Source: Lederbergia galactosidilytica
GTDB lineage: Bacteria > Bacillota > Bacilli > Bacillales > Bacillaceae_C
Direction of reading: 5' to 3'
Length of the DNA: 64,000 nucleotides
Assembly: GCF_017873565.1 (NCBI RefSeq)
Contig: NZ_JAGGKH010000018.1
Location: 36,998 to 100,997 of the forward strand
Shown: positions 18,837-28,612 of the stretch, piece after piece
Numbering within the stretch: the first letter of the stretch is position 1
Layout: the number at the start of each line of letters is the position of its first letter
The notes under the pieces: model-generated
Told to the model about the DNA's origin: nothing
Seen by the model: the letters and a program-made list of their open reading frames with translations, nothing else
Databases searched by the model: none
Translations under genes and position numbers: made by a program

Positions 18837-20111
18837 TTATTCAACCACACGACGGACAACACCTTTAAAAGCGCCTTTCCAATAAGTATTGTTCATGGAG
18901 TCAATTGATACACCATGTGATGAATTATCGTTAAGAAACGTACCATTACCTAAGTAAATACCTACATGGCCATTTGTTTTGTATGTGTCAAAGAAGACGA
19001 GGTCGCCTCGCTTCATTTCTGAGGCACTTACAGCTCTTCCATTATTCACAAGCTCGCTTGTTGACCATCCAAGATTCACTCCAGCTGAAGCATATGCCCA
19101 GTGAACAAACGCGGAGCAATCGAATAATCGATTTTTGATATCAGCACTTGTACGGCCTCCTCCCCATTTATAAGGAGAGTTCCCAACAATTGATGAGCCA
19201 ACAGTGATCGCTGTTTCGATTGCGCCTACTCCCTGCTTAGAGACAGGAGTCGTTGGTGTAGCAGCCTTCTCTTCTTTCACAGATGCTGTCGTTGTTGTCG
19301 ATGTTGTTGCAGTTGCTTTACTTTCATTACTCTTTTCTGATGATGATTCATTATTTTCAGTTGTTTCTTTAGCAATTTGCTTTTGTGCTTCTGCTTTCTG
19401 TTGCTTTTCTTTCTCCTTGTCTAACCAAATCGATTTTTGATTTTCCAAATCGACTAAATCTGCGTTCGCACTATTTTGTTGCTGTTTTGTTGTAGCCAAC
19501 ATACTCTTTTGATCATTGATCTGATATGTAAGTTCTTCCTTTAATCCTTCAATTTCTTTAAGCTCTTTTTTAATTTTATCTAACTTTTCATTCAGCTTTG
19601 CTTCAGAATCTTCTAATGTTTTGATATCTTCCTTCTGCTGTTCCAAAATACTTTTATCAGCGTCGACGATCTTTGCCAAAGTAACTGTTCGATCAACAAA
19701 ATCACCAAAACTTTCAGCGCCTAACAAAACATCTATATATGTTGTTACACCATTACCACTTTGCTGTATGGAGCGAGCACGTTTTTCAAGCATTTTATAG
19801 CGTGCTTCAATTTTCTTCTTCACTTCGGCAATTTTTTCCTCTAATGCTTTTGCCTCGTCTTTTGTCTTCGCAACATCTTTCTCACTAGCTTTAATTTTAG
19901 CATTTGTTTCTTCTACTTTAGCATCCAACTTCCCAACAAGGGCCTTCATTTCCTCTTCCTGTTGTTGTAAAGCAGAGATTTCGTCCCTTTTCTTCTCAAT
20001 CTTTTGATCTAATTCTTCATTCGCAAATACAGCAGAACTAGAAAAGGTGGAAAACAACACACTGGCCCCAATGATAGACGATAAACTGATAGATAATAGT
20101 TTCTTTTTCAT
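18837..20111 (-). CDS. Secreted NlpC/P60 DL-endopeptidase, CwlO-like
   Basis: 424 residues. A signal peptide ends at about AVFA-NE (31). Residues 32-240 are almost continuous coiled coil of the CwlO/PcsB type, which in B. subtilis is controlled by FtsEX. A Ser/Thr/Glu linker (about 240-300) leads to an NlpC/P60 domain with catalytic Cys332 (FDCSAFV), His382 (NGHVGIYLG) and a third polar residue, Asn394. Such enzymes cut peptidoglycan stem peptides during cell elongation. ATG at 20111 has GGGAGAG upstream. It is a single gene with its own terminator, flanked by direct repeats, and downstream of the motor-like gene pair. Confidence 0.92.
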   Translation of the reverse strand: MKKKLLSISLSSIIGASVLFSTFSSSAVFANEELDQKIEKKRDEISALQQQEEEMKALVGKLDAKVEETNAKIKASEKDVAKTKDEAKALEEKIAEVKKKIEARYKMLEKRARSIQQSGNGVTTYIDVLLGAESFGDFVDRTVTLAKIVDADKSILEQQKEDIKTLEDSEAKLNEKLDKIKKELKEIEGLKEELTYQINDQKSMLATTKQQQNSANADLVDLENQKSIWLDKEKEKQQKAEAQKQIAKETTENNESSSEKSNESKATATTSTTTTASVKEEKAATPTTPVSKQGVGAIETAITVGSSIVGNSPYKWGGGRTSADIKNRLFDCSAFVHWAYASAGVNLGWSTSELVNNGRAVSASEMKRGDLVFFDTYKTNGHVGIYLGNGTFLNDNSSHGVSIDSMNNTYWKGAFKGVVRRVVE

Positions 20112-20380
20112 TTTTCTCTCCCTATACTCCCTAAAATTTTTCTTTTTAATAGAATAATAGATTGCTCTCTCTATTTTTCAGATTATGTAAGGTATGTATT
20201 CTCTTTTCTTAAGAAAATACCGACTCAATAGATGTATTTTTCTAGTATAAAAGTGATGGTACATAATATTTGGTCTCATTATACCATCATCATTCGACAA
20301 ATAGGCATTTTTTCCATTACAGTTATATTTCAAATCTATTACAATTTTGTCGAATCGGTTTAATCACTCATTCGAATCAA

Positions 20381-20444
20381 TTTCATAATAGAGATTTTAG
20401 CATTCAAATCCAATCAACTAAGTTAAGGAAATACATTGACTAAC
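20381..20444. repeat. Two-block direct repeat, copy B
   Basis: Second copy of the repeat at 18594-18697: TTTCATAATAGAGATTTT (20381-20398), then AGCATTCAAA, then CAATCAACTAAGTTAAGGAA (20411-20430). The region between the hydrolase start (20111) and 20525 otherwise contains only its promoter area. Confidence 0.65.
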
Positions 20445-20525
20445 AATTCCATCTCCTTTAACAATAACGTTCGTGTATTGATCATTAATAAGCAATGATG
20501 AAATGGACTCATTCTAGTAAATAAA

Positions 20526-20657
20526 AAAGAGGCCGGGGGGAAAATGTTTTCACAAAAAAAACGAACATTATGGTGCAATTACCCGCTCTGGAAATTATTC
20601 CTCTAAGGTAATATGTTCGTCTTTGAAGCGTAACATTTTAGTTGTCCCAGCCTCTTT
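20526..20657 (-). repeat. Dispersed palindromic element, copy 1 (also a likely terminator)
   Basis: Outer arms AAAGAGGCCGGG (20526-20537) and CCCAGCCTCTTT (20646-20657) pair with one mismatch. Inner arms CGAACATTA and TAATATGTTCG also pair. Read on the minus strand the conserved half is AAAGAGGCTGGGACAAC followed by a TTCAAAGACGAACA motif, shared with copies at 29552, 55153 and 61007. It starts three bases past the stop of the OmpA-like gene, so it probably ends that transcript. Confidence 0.75.
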
Positions 20658-20660
20658 CTA

Positions 20661-21353
20661 CTAGTTCCCAAGAAGCTCTCGCGTTTTATTTAATATTTCC
20701 TCATCTTTTAACCGAAACTTAAATTCTACTCGCCGTGACTCATCTGCACTATATTCACCTTGTTTGTTCGTGCGAAAATCAGTATATGATTTACTGTTCA
20801 CGGTTAATTTATTTTCCAACTGACTCTGAATTTCTTTATGGGGGAAATCCTCACTTAAAATATAATCTGCTACACTATATGCTCTGTCTTGTGCTAATCT
20901 CAAATTATATAAATAGGTACCATCACGATCTGTATGCCCTTCAATAATGATCTCAGCAACATAATCTTCATAACCATTCTTAAGAAGCACGTCTAAATAT
21001 TTAGGAACAAATTCATCCAAGAACTCTAATGATGCTGGTTTTAATTCAGACTGATCATAGGAAAAAAGAATTTCTGTATTAAAAATCAATGCTCCCGTTT
21101 TTTCATCAACCTCTATTCCTGCCGAGGAATCACCAAATTCTGTTTTCAACTCATGAACGATTTGCGAACGAACACCCATTATCTGATCAATTGTCTGTTT
21201 CATTTCTTTAATTTGTAGTGACTTTATCACCATCATAATGATAAAAATTAACATGAAACACAATAATATGGTCGTTAATAAGTCTGTAAAAGAAGGCCAG
21301 AAATGAGACTCCTCTTGCTCATTTTTAAAGAGACGCATGTATTTAGTAGTCAT
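20661..21353 (-). CDS. MotB/ZorB-like OmpA-domain stator subunit
   Basis: 230 residues. A single membrane helix at about 22-45 starts with PSFTDLLTT; Asp24 is at the place of the proton-carrying Asp of MotB and ZorB. A linker leads to an OmpA-like peptidoglycan-binding domain (about 85-216) with EGHTDRDG (139-145) and the DRA motif with Arg157. Such proteins anchor an ion-driven motor to the cell wall. Its start overlaps the 3' end of the MotA-like gene by 11 bp, showing translational coupling. It is not flagellar: no flagellar gene is near. Best match in architecture is ZorB of the Zorya defence system. Confidence 0.88.
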   Translation of the reverse strand: MTTKYMRLFKNEQEESHFWPSFTDLLTTILLCFMLIFIIMMVIKSLQIKEMKQTIDQIMGVRSQIVHELKTEFGDSSAGIEVDEKTGALIFNTEILFSYDQSELKPASLEFLDEFVPKYLDVLLKNGYEDYVAEIIIEGHTDRDGTYLYNLRLAQDRAYSVADYILSEDFPHKEIQSQLENKLTVNSKSYTDFRTNKQGEYSADESRRVEFKFRLKDEEILNKTRELLGN

Positions 21354-23181
21354 TACGGCTCAATCCCATCCCACTATTTACATGAATGGCTTCCTGACCA
21401 AAACGACTGATAGAACTCATCTGTCGATTGAATGCTTGGAATTCCTGTCCCAGCTCCTGTAATAATTGTTGAATCGAACGAAAACTATTATGTTGGATTT
21501 CTTCCGATCCCCTCCGTATTTCTGTAAATTCTTTTCTCATCCCAGTTGTCGTCAACTCAAGCGAATCACCTATGTTTCGAGCAACTTGATCTAATTTTCC
21601 TCCAAGCGTTCCCTCCAAATTAGCTACATAGTTTGTGATCGTTTCTTTTAGGAGATCAACTCCCGCATCCAATTGTCGTTCTCGTTGCTGAAATGATTGG
21701 TTCATTTTTGCTAAAACGGCATTCATCTCCGTGATCACTTGATTATTTTTCATTCCCATTTGCTCATATGTCCGCGAAGCTTCCACTACATTCTGTTCGA
21801 AGGCAGTTGATTGTGTGGAATGATCTCTTAAATGCTCACTGAATGTTCGATTAAATTCCTCAAGCTCACGAAAACGGTCAGACAGCAAATGTTTATATTC
21901 ATTTTGCGTTTGATTAATGACCTCTAAGGCGTTTGGCAAGTGGATAATTGAATGTCCAAGTTGGTCAAATCCCTGTGATAACTTGCCTAAATGTGTCGTA
22001 ATCCCAGTTAATTTATCCGTTACATTTGTTCCAAAAACTTGCTTGAATTCCTGGTTATGTGCTCCCATCCTTTTCACTAATTCATCGCTTTTTTGCATCA
22101 TTCTATCGATTGTATTTCGGATTGTTGTTTGTTCTTCTAATAGTGCACCGGTGAAATCTTTAAGCTCAGCAACGGAATCTCCATATTGGGCAAGTGTGCT
22201 GATTTGTATATTTGAAGCTTCTTGCATTTTTTCATATGTTTGTTCAAAGGCTACAACCATCCGTTCATTTCTTCTATCCGCTTTTTTGAAGTAGGCAAAT
22301 AGGGCTGTAAAATTCTTATTAAGCTCTGTTGTCCCCTCTCGAAAGCCTTTCGTAATGATCTTCATTTGCTGAAACAGCTCTTGGAAGTCCTGTAGATTGC
22401 TTGAAAGGCCATCATTAAAAGCTGCTAAATCCTTTGCAGATTGCTGTAACCCTGTTGTATATTCCTGAAAACCGGTAAATGCCTTTTCCATATTTCGCAA
22501 GGATTGTTGATTCGTTTGTTGCAGACTCATAATCGATTGATTTATCGTTTCTGATACTTGAATAAGACGTCCCATTCCATTTTGTTCATGACCTTCCAAT
22601 TGGCTCTCAACCATTAACATAATATCTGTTAACATGTATTCTGTATTCAATAGTTTTACTAGTAATGTCATCAATAGCGAGAAACTCATCCCAACAATAC
22701 TTGTGTAAAAAGCTACGTCAATTCCTGATAAGACACCAGTTACATTTTCAACAAGTTGATCTTCAGCTGTTTGAATACTTCCTAAAGAGATCGTTAACCC
22801 AATAAAAGTCCCAAGCACACCTAGCAAGATAAAAACTGATACTGTCATTTGCACGATTTTAATTAAACCGACAACAGGAATATTCCATAAACGCCAGCTT
22901 GAAAAACGTTCCTGAACAAACGTTTCTACGCTGATTGGCTCAACTTTTTGTCTATTTTCGAACTGTTCCTTAAAAGTCCGGAGCGGTTCCATACCCAATT
23001 GATTTGTTTCTTTTATATGATTCCGTAGTTTTCGTAGCTTCCCGTATAAGGATAAGTGAATGATTAAAGTGAAAATAAATATAATAAATAAAGCTAAAAA
23101 TATAAGTTCGATAATGGGGTTGGCTAACATAGACTCCGCTTTTTCTGCGGTCGTAAACAATTCCAAAATGGCTTGAATCAT
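21343..23181 (-). CDS. MotA/TolQ/ExbB-type proton channel with long helical tail, ZorA-like
   Basis: 612 residues. Membrane helices at about 21-46, 108-133 and 148-177 contain the proton-channel core (LLGVLGTFIGLTISL; GVLSGIDVAFYTSIVGMSFS). The remaining ~430 residues are nearly all predicted helix/coiled coil, rich in Gln and Glu, which would project into the cytoplasm. MotA of flagella is about 270 residues and lacks this tail; ZorA of Zorya has it. With the OmpA-domain partner it should form a wall-anchored, ion-driven five-to-two motor. ZorC, ZorD or ZorE are not present: a purine permease lies upstream and a wall hydrolase downstream. The biological role is unknown. Confidence 0.87.
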   Translation of the reverse strand: MIQAILELFTTAEKAESMLANPIIELIFLALFIIFIFTLIIHLSLYGKLRKLRNHIKETNQLGMEPLRTFKEQFENRQKVEPISVETFVQERFSSWRLWNIPVVGLIKIVQMTVSVFILLGVLGTFIGLTISLGSIQTAEDQLVENVTGVLSGIDVAFYTSIVGMSFSLLMTLLVKLLNTEYMLTDIMLMVESQLEGHEQNGMGRLIQVSETINQSIMSLQQTNQQSLRNMEKAFTGFQEYTTGLQQSAKDLAAFNDGLSSNLQDFQELFQQMKIITKGFREGTTELNKNFTALFAYFKKADRRNERMVVAFEQTYEKMQEASNIQISTLAQYGDSVAELKDFTGALLEEQTTIRNTIDRMMQKSDELVKRMGAHNQEFKQVFGTNVTDKLTGITTHLGKLSQGFDQLGHSIIHLPNALEVINQTQNEYKHLLSDRFRELEEFNRTFSEHLRDHSTQSTAFEQNVVEASRTYEQMGMKNNQVITEMNAVLAKMNQSFQQRERQLDAGVDLLKETITNYVANLEGTLGGKLDQVARNIGDSLELTTTGMRKEFTEIRRGSEEIQHNSFRSIQQLLQELGQEFQAFNRQMSSISRFGQEAIHVNSGMGLSRNDY

Positions 23182-23357
23182 TTCTTTTCCACACCCTTTC
23201 TAAGCAATTTGGAAGGGAAAATACCGACTATACCGTCAGCCATTTCACCCTTGTCCTTTATTGCTATTCAAGATTTTCCTGATTCATGTGTAAAAAATTG
23301 CGAAGAAAGGGCTTTGGCTTAAAGAAAAGGGATTCACTTTATCATCCCATACAAAAA

Positions 23358-23384
23358 GGAACAGAGTGCTTGGCATTCTGTTCC
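23358..23384 (-). terminator. Terminator of the purine permease gene
   Basis: Stem GGAACAGAGTGC (23358-23369) with GCATTCTGTTCC (23373-23384), allowing one G-U pair; minus strand continues with TTTTTGT. It lies 31 bp past the permease stop. Confidence 0.8.
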
Positions 23385-23414
23385 CTCCATAAATTATTCA
23401 AAATAGATTTTTAG

Positions 23415-24710
23415 CTAGACAATATACACAAAATAACCGATAAATATCACACATAAGACATACATGATCGGATGAACTTCTTTCGCTTTGTTCATAGCAA
23501 TCATACTAATTGGGTATAAAATTAAACCTAAGGCAATCCCTGTTGCGACACTAAATGTTAAAGGCATCATAATAATTGTAATAAAACTTGGGATAAAAAC
23601 AGCAATATTCGTCCAATCGATCTTACTGATTTCCGTTGCCATCATCGCTCCGACAATAATTAGTGCCGGTGATGTAATTTCAGGCGTTACAATTGCTAAA
23701 AGTGGAGAGAAAAATAACGAAACGACAAAACATGCTGAAATCACCATGGAGGTAAAGCCTGTCCGCCCTCCTACTGCAATTCCTGCTGTAGATTCAACCA
23801 AAGAAGCTGTTGTAGATGTACCAAGTACAGAGCCAACAACCGTTGACATTGAATCTGCTAACAGAGCTTTCCCGGCATTCGGGATTTCATTATTTTTCAT
23901 CAAGTCGGCTTGACTTGCAATCGCAATTAATGCACCTGCCGTATCAAAAAAAGCAACAAACAAAAAGGTGAAAATGACAGCGAGTATTTTCGGTGTAAAA
24001 ATTTGATCTAGATGACTAAATAGTACACCAAATGTTGGCTCTAAGCTTGGTATATTACCAATGATCGCTTGTGGTGGTTGAATAACCCCAAAAAACATGC
24101 CAATAATCGTAGATAGCACCATTCCATAGAAAATCCCACCTCGTACTCCACGGTTCAAAAGGATGATAGTGATAATAAATCCTGCTATCGCCAATAGTGT
24201 CGGAGCAGCTTTTAAGTTACCAATCGTCACGAAGGTATCTGGATTAGCCTCAATAATGCTCGCATTTCTAAATCCCATAAAGGCAACAAAAAAGCCAATC
24301 CCTCCAGCGATCGCAAATTTTAAGTCTTGTGGGATGACATTAATTATTTTTTCGCGGATTTTCAGCAAACTTAAAATCATAAACAATACGCCTGCTATAA
24401 AAACACCTGCCAAGGCTGTTTCCCATGGAATCCCCATACCAATACAGACGGTATATGTAAAAAAACTATTAATTCCCATGCTAGGAGCAATACCAATTGG
24501 ATAATTAGCCATCAAACCAATTAACAATGTGCCAATAATGGCGGAAAGAGCTGTTGCTGTGAATAGAGCACCTTTATCCATGCCTGTTTCACTTAAAATA
24601 ACCGGGTTCACGACTAAAATATAGGCCATAGACAAAAATGACGTAATTCCCGCCACACTCTCCTGTCTGTAAGATGTGCCACGGGTTGAAAATTGAAAGA
24701 AGTTTTTCAT
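23415..24710 (-). CDS. pbuG: Hypoxanthine/guanine permease, AzgA/PbuG family
   Basis: 431-residue NCS2-type (AzgA subfamily) purine permease with about 13 hydrophobic segments. Family motifs visible: GIAPSMGINSFFTYTV (helix 3), FVAFFDTAGALIAIASQADL (helix 8) and GTSTTASLVESTAGIAVGGRTG. It imports hypoxanthine and guanine with protons. ATG at 24710 follows CGGAGGAC. The 5' leader carries a guanine-class purine riboswitch and terminator, which fits PbuG rather than the adenine-specific branch. Confidence 0.92.
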   Translation of the reverse strand: MKNFFQFSTRGTSYRQESVAGITSFLSMAYILVVNPVILSETGMDKGALFTATALSAIIGTLLIGLMANYPIGIAPSMGINSFFTYTVCIGMGIPWETALAGVFIAGVLFMILSLLKIREKIINVIPQDLKFAIAGGIGFFVAFMGFRNASIIEANPDTFVTIGNLKAAPTLLAIAGFIITIILLNRGVRGGIFYGMVLSTIIGMFFGVIQPPQAIIGNIPSLEPTFGVLFSHLDQIFTPKILAVIFTFLFVAFFDTAGALIAIASQADLMKNNEIPNAGKALLADSMSTVVGSVLGTSTTASLVESTAGIAVGGRTGFTSMVISACFVVSLFFSPLLAIVTPEITSPALIIVGAMMATEISKIDWTNIAVFIPSFITIIMMPLTFSVATGIALGLILYPISMIAMNKAKEVHPIMYVLCVIFIGYFVYIV

Positions 24711-24739
24711 GATGAGTCCTCCGAAAGTGTATAAAAAAT

Positions 24740-24760
24740 CTCCGGTAACAGTTGCCGGAG
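24740..24760 (-). terminator. Riboswitch-controlled intrinsic terminator in the pbuG leader
   Basis: CTCCGG (24740-24745) pairs with CCGGAG (24755-24760); the minus strand continues with ATTTTTTA. It lies between the purine aptamer and the permease start, so ligand binding should favour termination. Confidence 0.85.
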
Positions 24761-24811
24761 GGTCTATACAAAGGACAATAATTAACTTCCCTAATCTCTT
24801 TCCTTATTGCC

Positions 24812-24880
24812 CCTTGTAGATAGGCCATTTACGGCAGCCTGGTAGAGACGTTCAAGCCTTATTCCTGAACTTATACAAGG
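24812..24880 (-). ncRNA. Purine riboswitch aptamer, guanine class
   Basis: P1 is formed by CCTTGTA and TACAAGG at the two ends. Conserved core segments are TATAAG, GTCTCTACC in J2/3 and CCGTAAATGG. In J3/1 the residue aligning with position 74 is C (ATCTA against GACTA in xpt), which selects guanine or hypoxanthine rather than adenine. Together with the downstream terminator it forms an OFF switch for pbuG. Confidence 0.9.
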
Positions 24881-25094
24881 TAGTATGAATAGAATAAGGG
24901 AATGTTATCAAACACAGGGGTTTGAGTCAATAACAATGATTATTTTCGCCCAATTAAATCTATTCGTTTATTTTGCCCCAAGAAGGCAAAAACATACTGG
25001 ATTATTTAGTTCTCTTACAGAATAATTTCTCTTTCACTTTTGGCTCTTTTCCAGATCTTACTAAAAACATGTTAAATACAGACGATCTAAATCG

Positions 25095-25678
25095 CTAATT
25101 CTTAACTCGGAATACCTCTGTGGTTGTGAGCATTAATTTAATAATTTGTTCAGACATATAGTAAGGGGAAGGAGTGAAACCATCCTCAATCCAACGAATA
25201 ACTAATCCAGCAATCCCATGAGATCGATAAATGTATAGCCATTTCGGATCAAGATTTGTCCCTTCCTCTAACTCATATTGATATTCTTCAATAAATAATT
25301 CCTCGATCGCCTTTGCCATTTGATAGCGAAAATCCACCTGAATATGATCACTTAATAATACTTTAAATAAATCGGCATTTTTTTCAAAGTAATGAAAAAA
25401 GTAAGCTCTTTTGCTTCTAGTTCCTTCATATTTACTCTTTTTAATGTTTTATAAGGATGTCGTATTTCCTCAATCATTTCTTGCAGGGTTTCCTGAATAA
25501 TTTCCCTAAGGATATTTTCCTTCGTTTCAAAATTCGAATAAAAAGTTCCTCGATTATACCCAGCTTCCCTTACAATCTCTGTGATCGTATTCTGCTCAAA
25601 AGATCTTCGTGTTAATAACTTAATAAATATTTTCTTTAAATCACTTTTTGAACGTTGTATTCGTTTATCGATCATCAT
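25095..25678 (-). pseudogene. TetR family regulator, frameshifted in an A-run
   Basis: The first frame (ATG 25678) encodes a TetR helix-turn-helix: FEQNTITEIVREAGYNRGTF followed by YSNFETKENIL. It leaves frame at about 25436-25446, where a run of five A residues occurs; adding one A gives KKSKYEGTRSKRAYFFHYFE and continues in the second frame through SDHIQVDFRYQMAKAIEELF to the stop at 25095. The joined product, about 197 residues, is a normal TetR size. It is divergent from the short-chain dehydrogenase gene, which is probably its target. Either a real loss of the repressor or a homopolymer sequence error. Confidence 0.85.
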
Positions 25679-25823
25679 TTACTATAATCTACTCCCCAGG
25701 AATATTTTACCATACAAATATATGTTTTTTGTCTATTACTATGCACTTTAAACTTATTGATGATTGAAAAGGCATAACAACTCAGCCTATAGTAAAAGTA
25801 TAAAGAGTGAAGGAGGAGTTTTT

Positions 25824-26594
25824 ATGACATTTCCAGTATTAGAAGGAAAAGTAGCCATTGTTACAGGCGCTGCCATGGGGATGGGTGAGGCTACAGCCAA
25901 GCTTTTTACAGAGGCAAAGGCAAAAGTCGTTATTGCAGATTTTAACGAAGAAAAAGGCAATGAAGTAACAGAAGCAATTAGAGCTAATGGAGGCGAAGCA
26001 GCTTTCATTAAAACAGATATTTCCAAATCTGATCAAGTACAAGCCATGGTACAATTTGCCGTAGATACTTTTGGCAAATTAGATGTTGCTGTGAATAACG
26101 CTGCTTTAACTCCGGATGACAAACCAGTAGCTGAGTTTGATGAAGATTACTGGGATCGACTTATTTCAGTAGATCTGACAGGAACAGCTCTTTGTATGAA
26201 ATATGAATTACAACAACTTTTAAAACAAGATCACGGCGGTTCAATTATTAATATATCCTCTGTAAGCGGATTTCGTCCTCAACCTAATAACATTGCTTAT
26301 GTTGCAGCAAAACATGGTGTTATAGGGATGACAAAGGTAGCCGCATTGGAATATGGTCCAAAAAATTTTCGCATTAACTCTGTAGCCCCTGGTGCCATTG
26401 ACACACCAATGCTAAGAGGGGCACTAGAACAATTTGGTTTTACAGAGGAAGAGTATGCACCACAATTAAGTCTGTTAAATCGTTTTGGACAACCTAAAGA
26501 AATCGCCCAAGCAAGTCTTTGGCTAGCATCTGATGCATCATCTTACATTACTGGCACAACAATCCATGCTGATGCTGGTTATACTTCACGATAA
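25824..26594 (+). CDS. Short-chain dehydrogenase/reductase
   Basis: 256-residue classical SDR. NAD(P)-binding TGAAMGMGEA near residue 13, Asp in VVIADFNEE suggests NAD preference, NNAA near 90, catalytic Ser in INISSVSG (about 142) and YVAAK (Tyr155/Lys159 region), and the C-terminal DAGYTSR. ATG at 25824 follows GAAGGAGGAG by six bases; a longer in-frame start has no such site. Divergent from the TetR pseudogene, so possibly now constitutive. The substrate cannot be told from sequence. Confidence 0.9.
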   Translation: MTFPVLEGKVAIVTGAAMGMGEATAKLFTEAKAKVVIADFNEEKGNEVTEAIRANGGEAAFIKTDISKSDQVQAMVQFAVDTFGKLDVAVNNAALTPDDKPVAEFDEDYWDRLISVDLTGTALCMKYELQQLLKQDHGGSIINISSVSGFRPQPNNIAYVAAKHGVIGMTKVAALEYGPKNFRINSVAPGAIDTPMLRGALEQFGFTEEEYAPQLSLLNRFGQPKEIAQASLWLASDASSYITGTTIHADAGYTSR

Positions 26595-26693
26595 TCGACT
26601 GCCAAGTTCTTTTATAATGGTAAGAATAGAGAAAAATGGCTCCAAAGATCGGTGTCCCATTTAGCCTAGACTATTTTCGGGCCTTTCTGACTA

Positions 26694-27518
26694 TCATCCC
26701 GCAATCTCAGCTGAACTGAGTTCCCCATTGATATTTCCGGATACTATGATCGAATGTCCCCAAAACATATCCCCATCAGAAAAAAACATTTCAAATTCTC
26801 CATCTGAATAAACGGAAATACTATCAAGCTTTAGCAAACGAATGAACATTTCTTTTGTGATTTCGTCTATATCAGCCTCATTATCATCCTCTAGCCAATC
26901 ATTTGCTAATTCGACTAATTCTTCCGCAGCGAACAATTTTATTTTCCCACTCCATTCTTCTTGATGATGAAATAATTCATGAGCGGTCGATAAAGCTGCA
27001 GCCATTTCTTTTTCGTCTTTATCCCAATCGAAATACAATTGCCCTTCTTCTCCTGCCCAGACAATTTGCTTTTCAAATAAATTTACACTCTTAAACAATT
27101 CAAATTCTCCTAGGATACCATCAACATAAAATACTGGTTCTAGTGATTTTTCTAAAATAATATTCAATTCATCATCATGAAAGTTATTCTCTAAAACCTT
27201 TACAAGCATCATCGAATTTTTAGCTAGACGTACTTGTAACCTCACAATTGAATTTTTCTTTAAAATAGCCTTTGATTCTTCCCATTCCTTATCATCTACA
27301 AGCCAGCCAAGCCGCATTTCTTCAATTCTAGGAGCTTCGTTTTTATCTATGTATTTCCAAGCAACTAAATTAATAGACGCATTCCACATCAGATTACCAC
27401 TAGCGCGCCCTGCACTAACGCCAGATGCTCCTGTAACAGCGGCGACTTCTACTACTTCATCTGCATATCTGCTTTCAAATCGATTTCTTTCAGTTGTTTT
27501 GCTCAAATTACACGTCAT
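26694..27518 (-). CDS. DUF2262 domain protein
   Basis: About 274 residues. The C-terminal half matches DUF2262: ILGEFELFKSVNLFEKQIVW, FAAEELVELANDWLEDDNEA, and the ending SDGDMFWGHSIIVSGNINGE. The N-terminal half (about 10-110) is a separate small alpha/beta region that I do not recognise. It looks cytoplasmic and soluble; no function is established for the family. The start is uncertain: ATG at 27518 lies right on AAAGG, a TTG 12 bp later is a better distance, and an upstream GTG has no site. Confidence 0.72.
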   Translation of the reverse strand: MTCNLSKTTERNRFESRYADEVVEVAAVTGASGVSAGRASGNLMWNASINLVAWKYIDKNEAPRIEEMRLGWLVDDKEWEESKAILKKNSIVRLQVRLAKNSMMLVKVLENNFHDDELNIILEKSLEPVFYVDGILGEFELFKSVNLFEKQIVWAGEEGQLYFDWDKDEKEMAAALSTAHELFHHQEEWSGKIKLFAAEELVELANDWLEDDNEADIDEITKEMFIRLLKLDSISVYSDGEFEMFFSDGDMFWGHSIIVSGNINGELSSAEIAG

Positions 27519-27960
27519 CCTTTCAACAGACAAAGCCCTTATAATAAATTGATCTATAGTCCTGTTATTAATTGCTGGCACCTATGACCGTTTCATTCGC
27601 AAAATTTCTTCAGTAAATATAACGTGATGATGGCTAGATTTCGGATTGGAACTGAGGTAAATTCCCCATATAAACGTAATTACGCTTTCATTTATTAAGA
27701 GGGATACTTAAAAGTCTAGCCTGCCTCTCTACTAAACAAATTTTACTTTGTCATCCCTTTCAATTTATCACTTTTTAAGGGAAGAGAAAATAGCTTTATA
27801 GCATAATTTAGATAGGGTAATATGTACTTATGTGAAATTGATTCTTGATTTCAATTATTGCATAAACTTTTTAAATAAATGATATGGTGATTACTATGAA
27901 CACACGAGCAGGAAAATATTAATGGGCTATCCGTATTATTGTTTTTCTTAAATAAATTGG
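27519..27960. other. Intergenic stretch, no supported gene
   Basis: No gene, RNA or strong hairpin recognised. It precedes the histidine kinase fragment, and the lost N-terminal part of that gene is not detectable here. Confidence 0.5.
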
Positions 27961-28311
27961 GTGTTGGATATCGACATGAACGTTAAGATTCCTCCTTTAA
28001 ACATTCAACCCCTTGTAGAAAATGCTGTTAGACATGGTGTATTAAAGAAAGCAAATGGGGGTGCCATTCATATTCAGATCCAAAAACAAGCAGATTATAT
28101 AGAGGTTTCTATAATTGACAATGGAAAAGGGATGACAGATGAGGAACTTCAAGGGCTTTTTATAAAGAAAGAACACCCTCAAAAAAGAAGCAATATTGGT
28201 CTGAAGAATATTAATCGTCGACTAAAGCAACTGTACGGTAATGGCTTGATCATCAAAAGTGCTCCAAATCAAGGCACAATCGTCACTTTTCAAGTTCCAA
28301 ATAAGGAATGA
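27961..28311 (+). pseudogene. C-terminal fragment of a LytS-type sensor histidine kinase
   Basis: Encodes only the ATPase end of a HisKA_7TM/LytS/YesM-type kinase: IPPLNIQPLVENAVRHGV (N box), VSIIDNGKGM (G1 box), IGLKNINRRLKQLYG and the final GTIVTFQVP. About 116 residues remain; the membrane sensor and the phospho-accepting His are absent. No ribosome binding site precedes it, and no response regulator gene is adjacent. This looks like a deletion remnant, although its end and terminator are intact. Confidence 0.8.
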
Positions 28312-28334
28312 ACACATCATTTCATTCCTTATTT
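28299..28334 (+). terminator. Terminator after the kinase fragment
   Basis: Perfect 14-bp stem AAATAAGGAATGAA (28299-28312) / TTCATTCCTTATTT (28321-28334), then GTTGTTTTT. The kinase stop codon is inside the left arm. Confidence 0.85.
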
Positions 28335-28612
28335 GTTGTTTTTCGAGGATTTTTAGTGTGATTGCAGCTTTTCGAGTAAATAGTAACACTATCATAGGAG
28401 AGAGGTTGTAAAATATGCAAAGAAATCATACAATGCTATACTTATATAGTAATTAAGAAGCGTTTTTTTAATTTCGCTTCAAATTACACTAGTACTATAT
28501 CCCCTCCTCCCCTTCGTAAATTGCTTAGGATCTATTGGAAAGAAAACAGTGGATACAGGGTTGTTTTGAAGATGTCGGTATGGGGGACAAACGAAAAAAA
28601 GGAGAATGCATG

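Noticed and set aside
20661..23181. Flagellar stator genes motA and motB
   Set aside because: The channel protein is more than twice the size of MotA because of its long tail, and no flagellar or chemotaxis gene is near.
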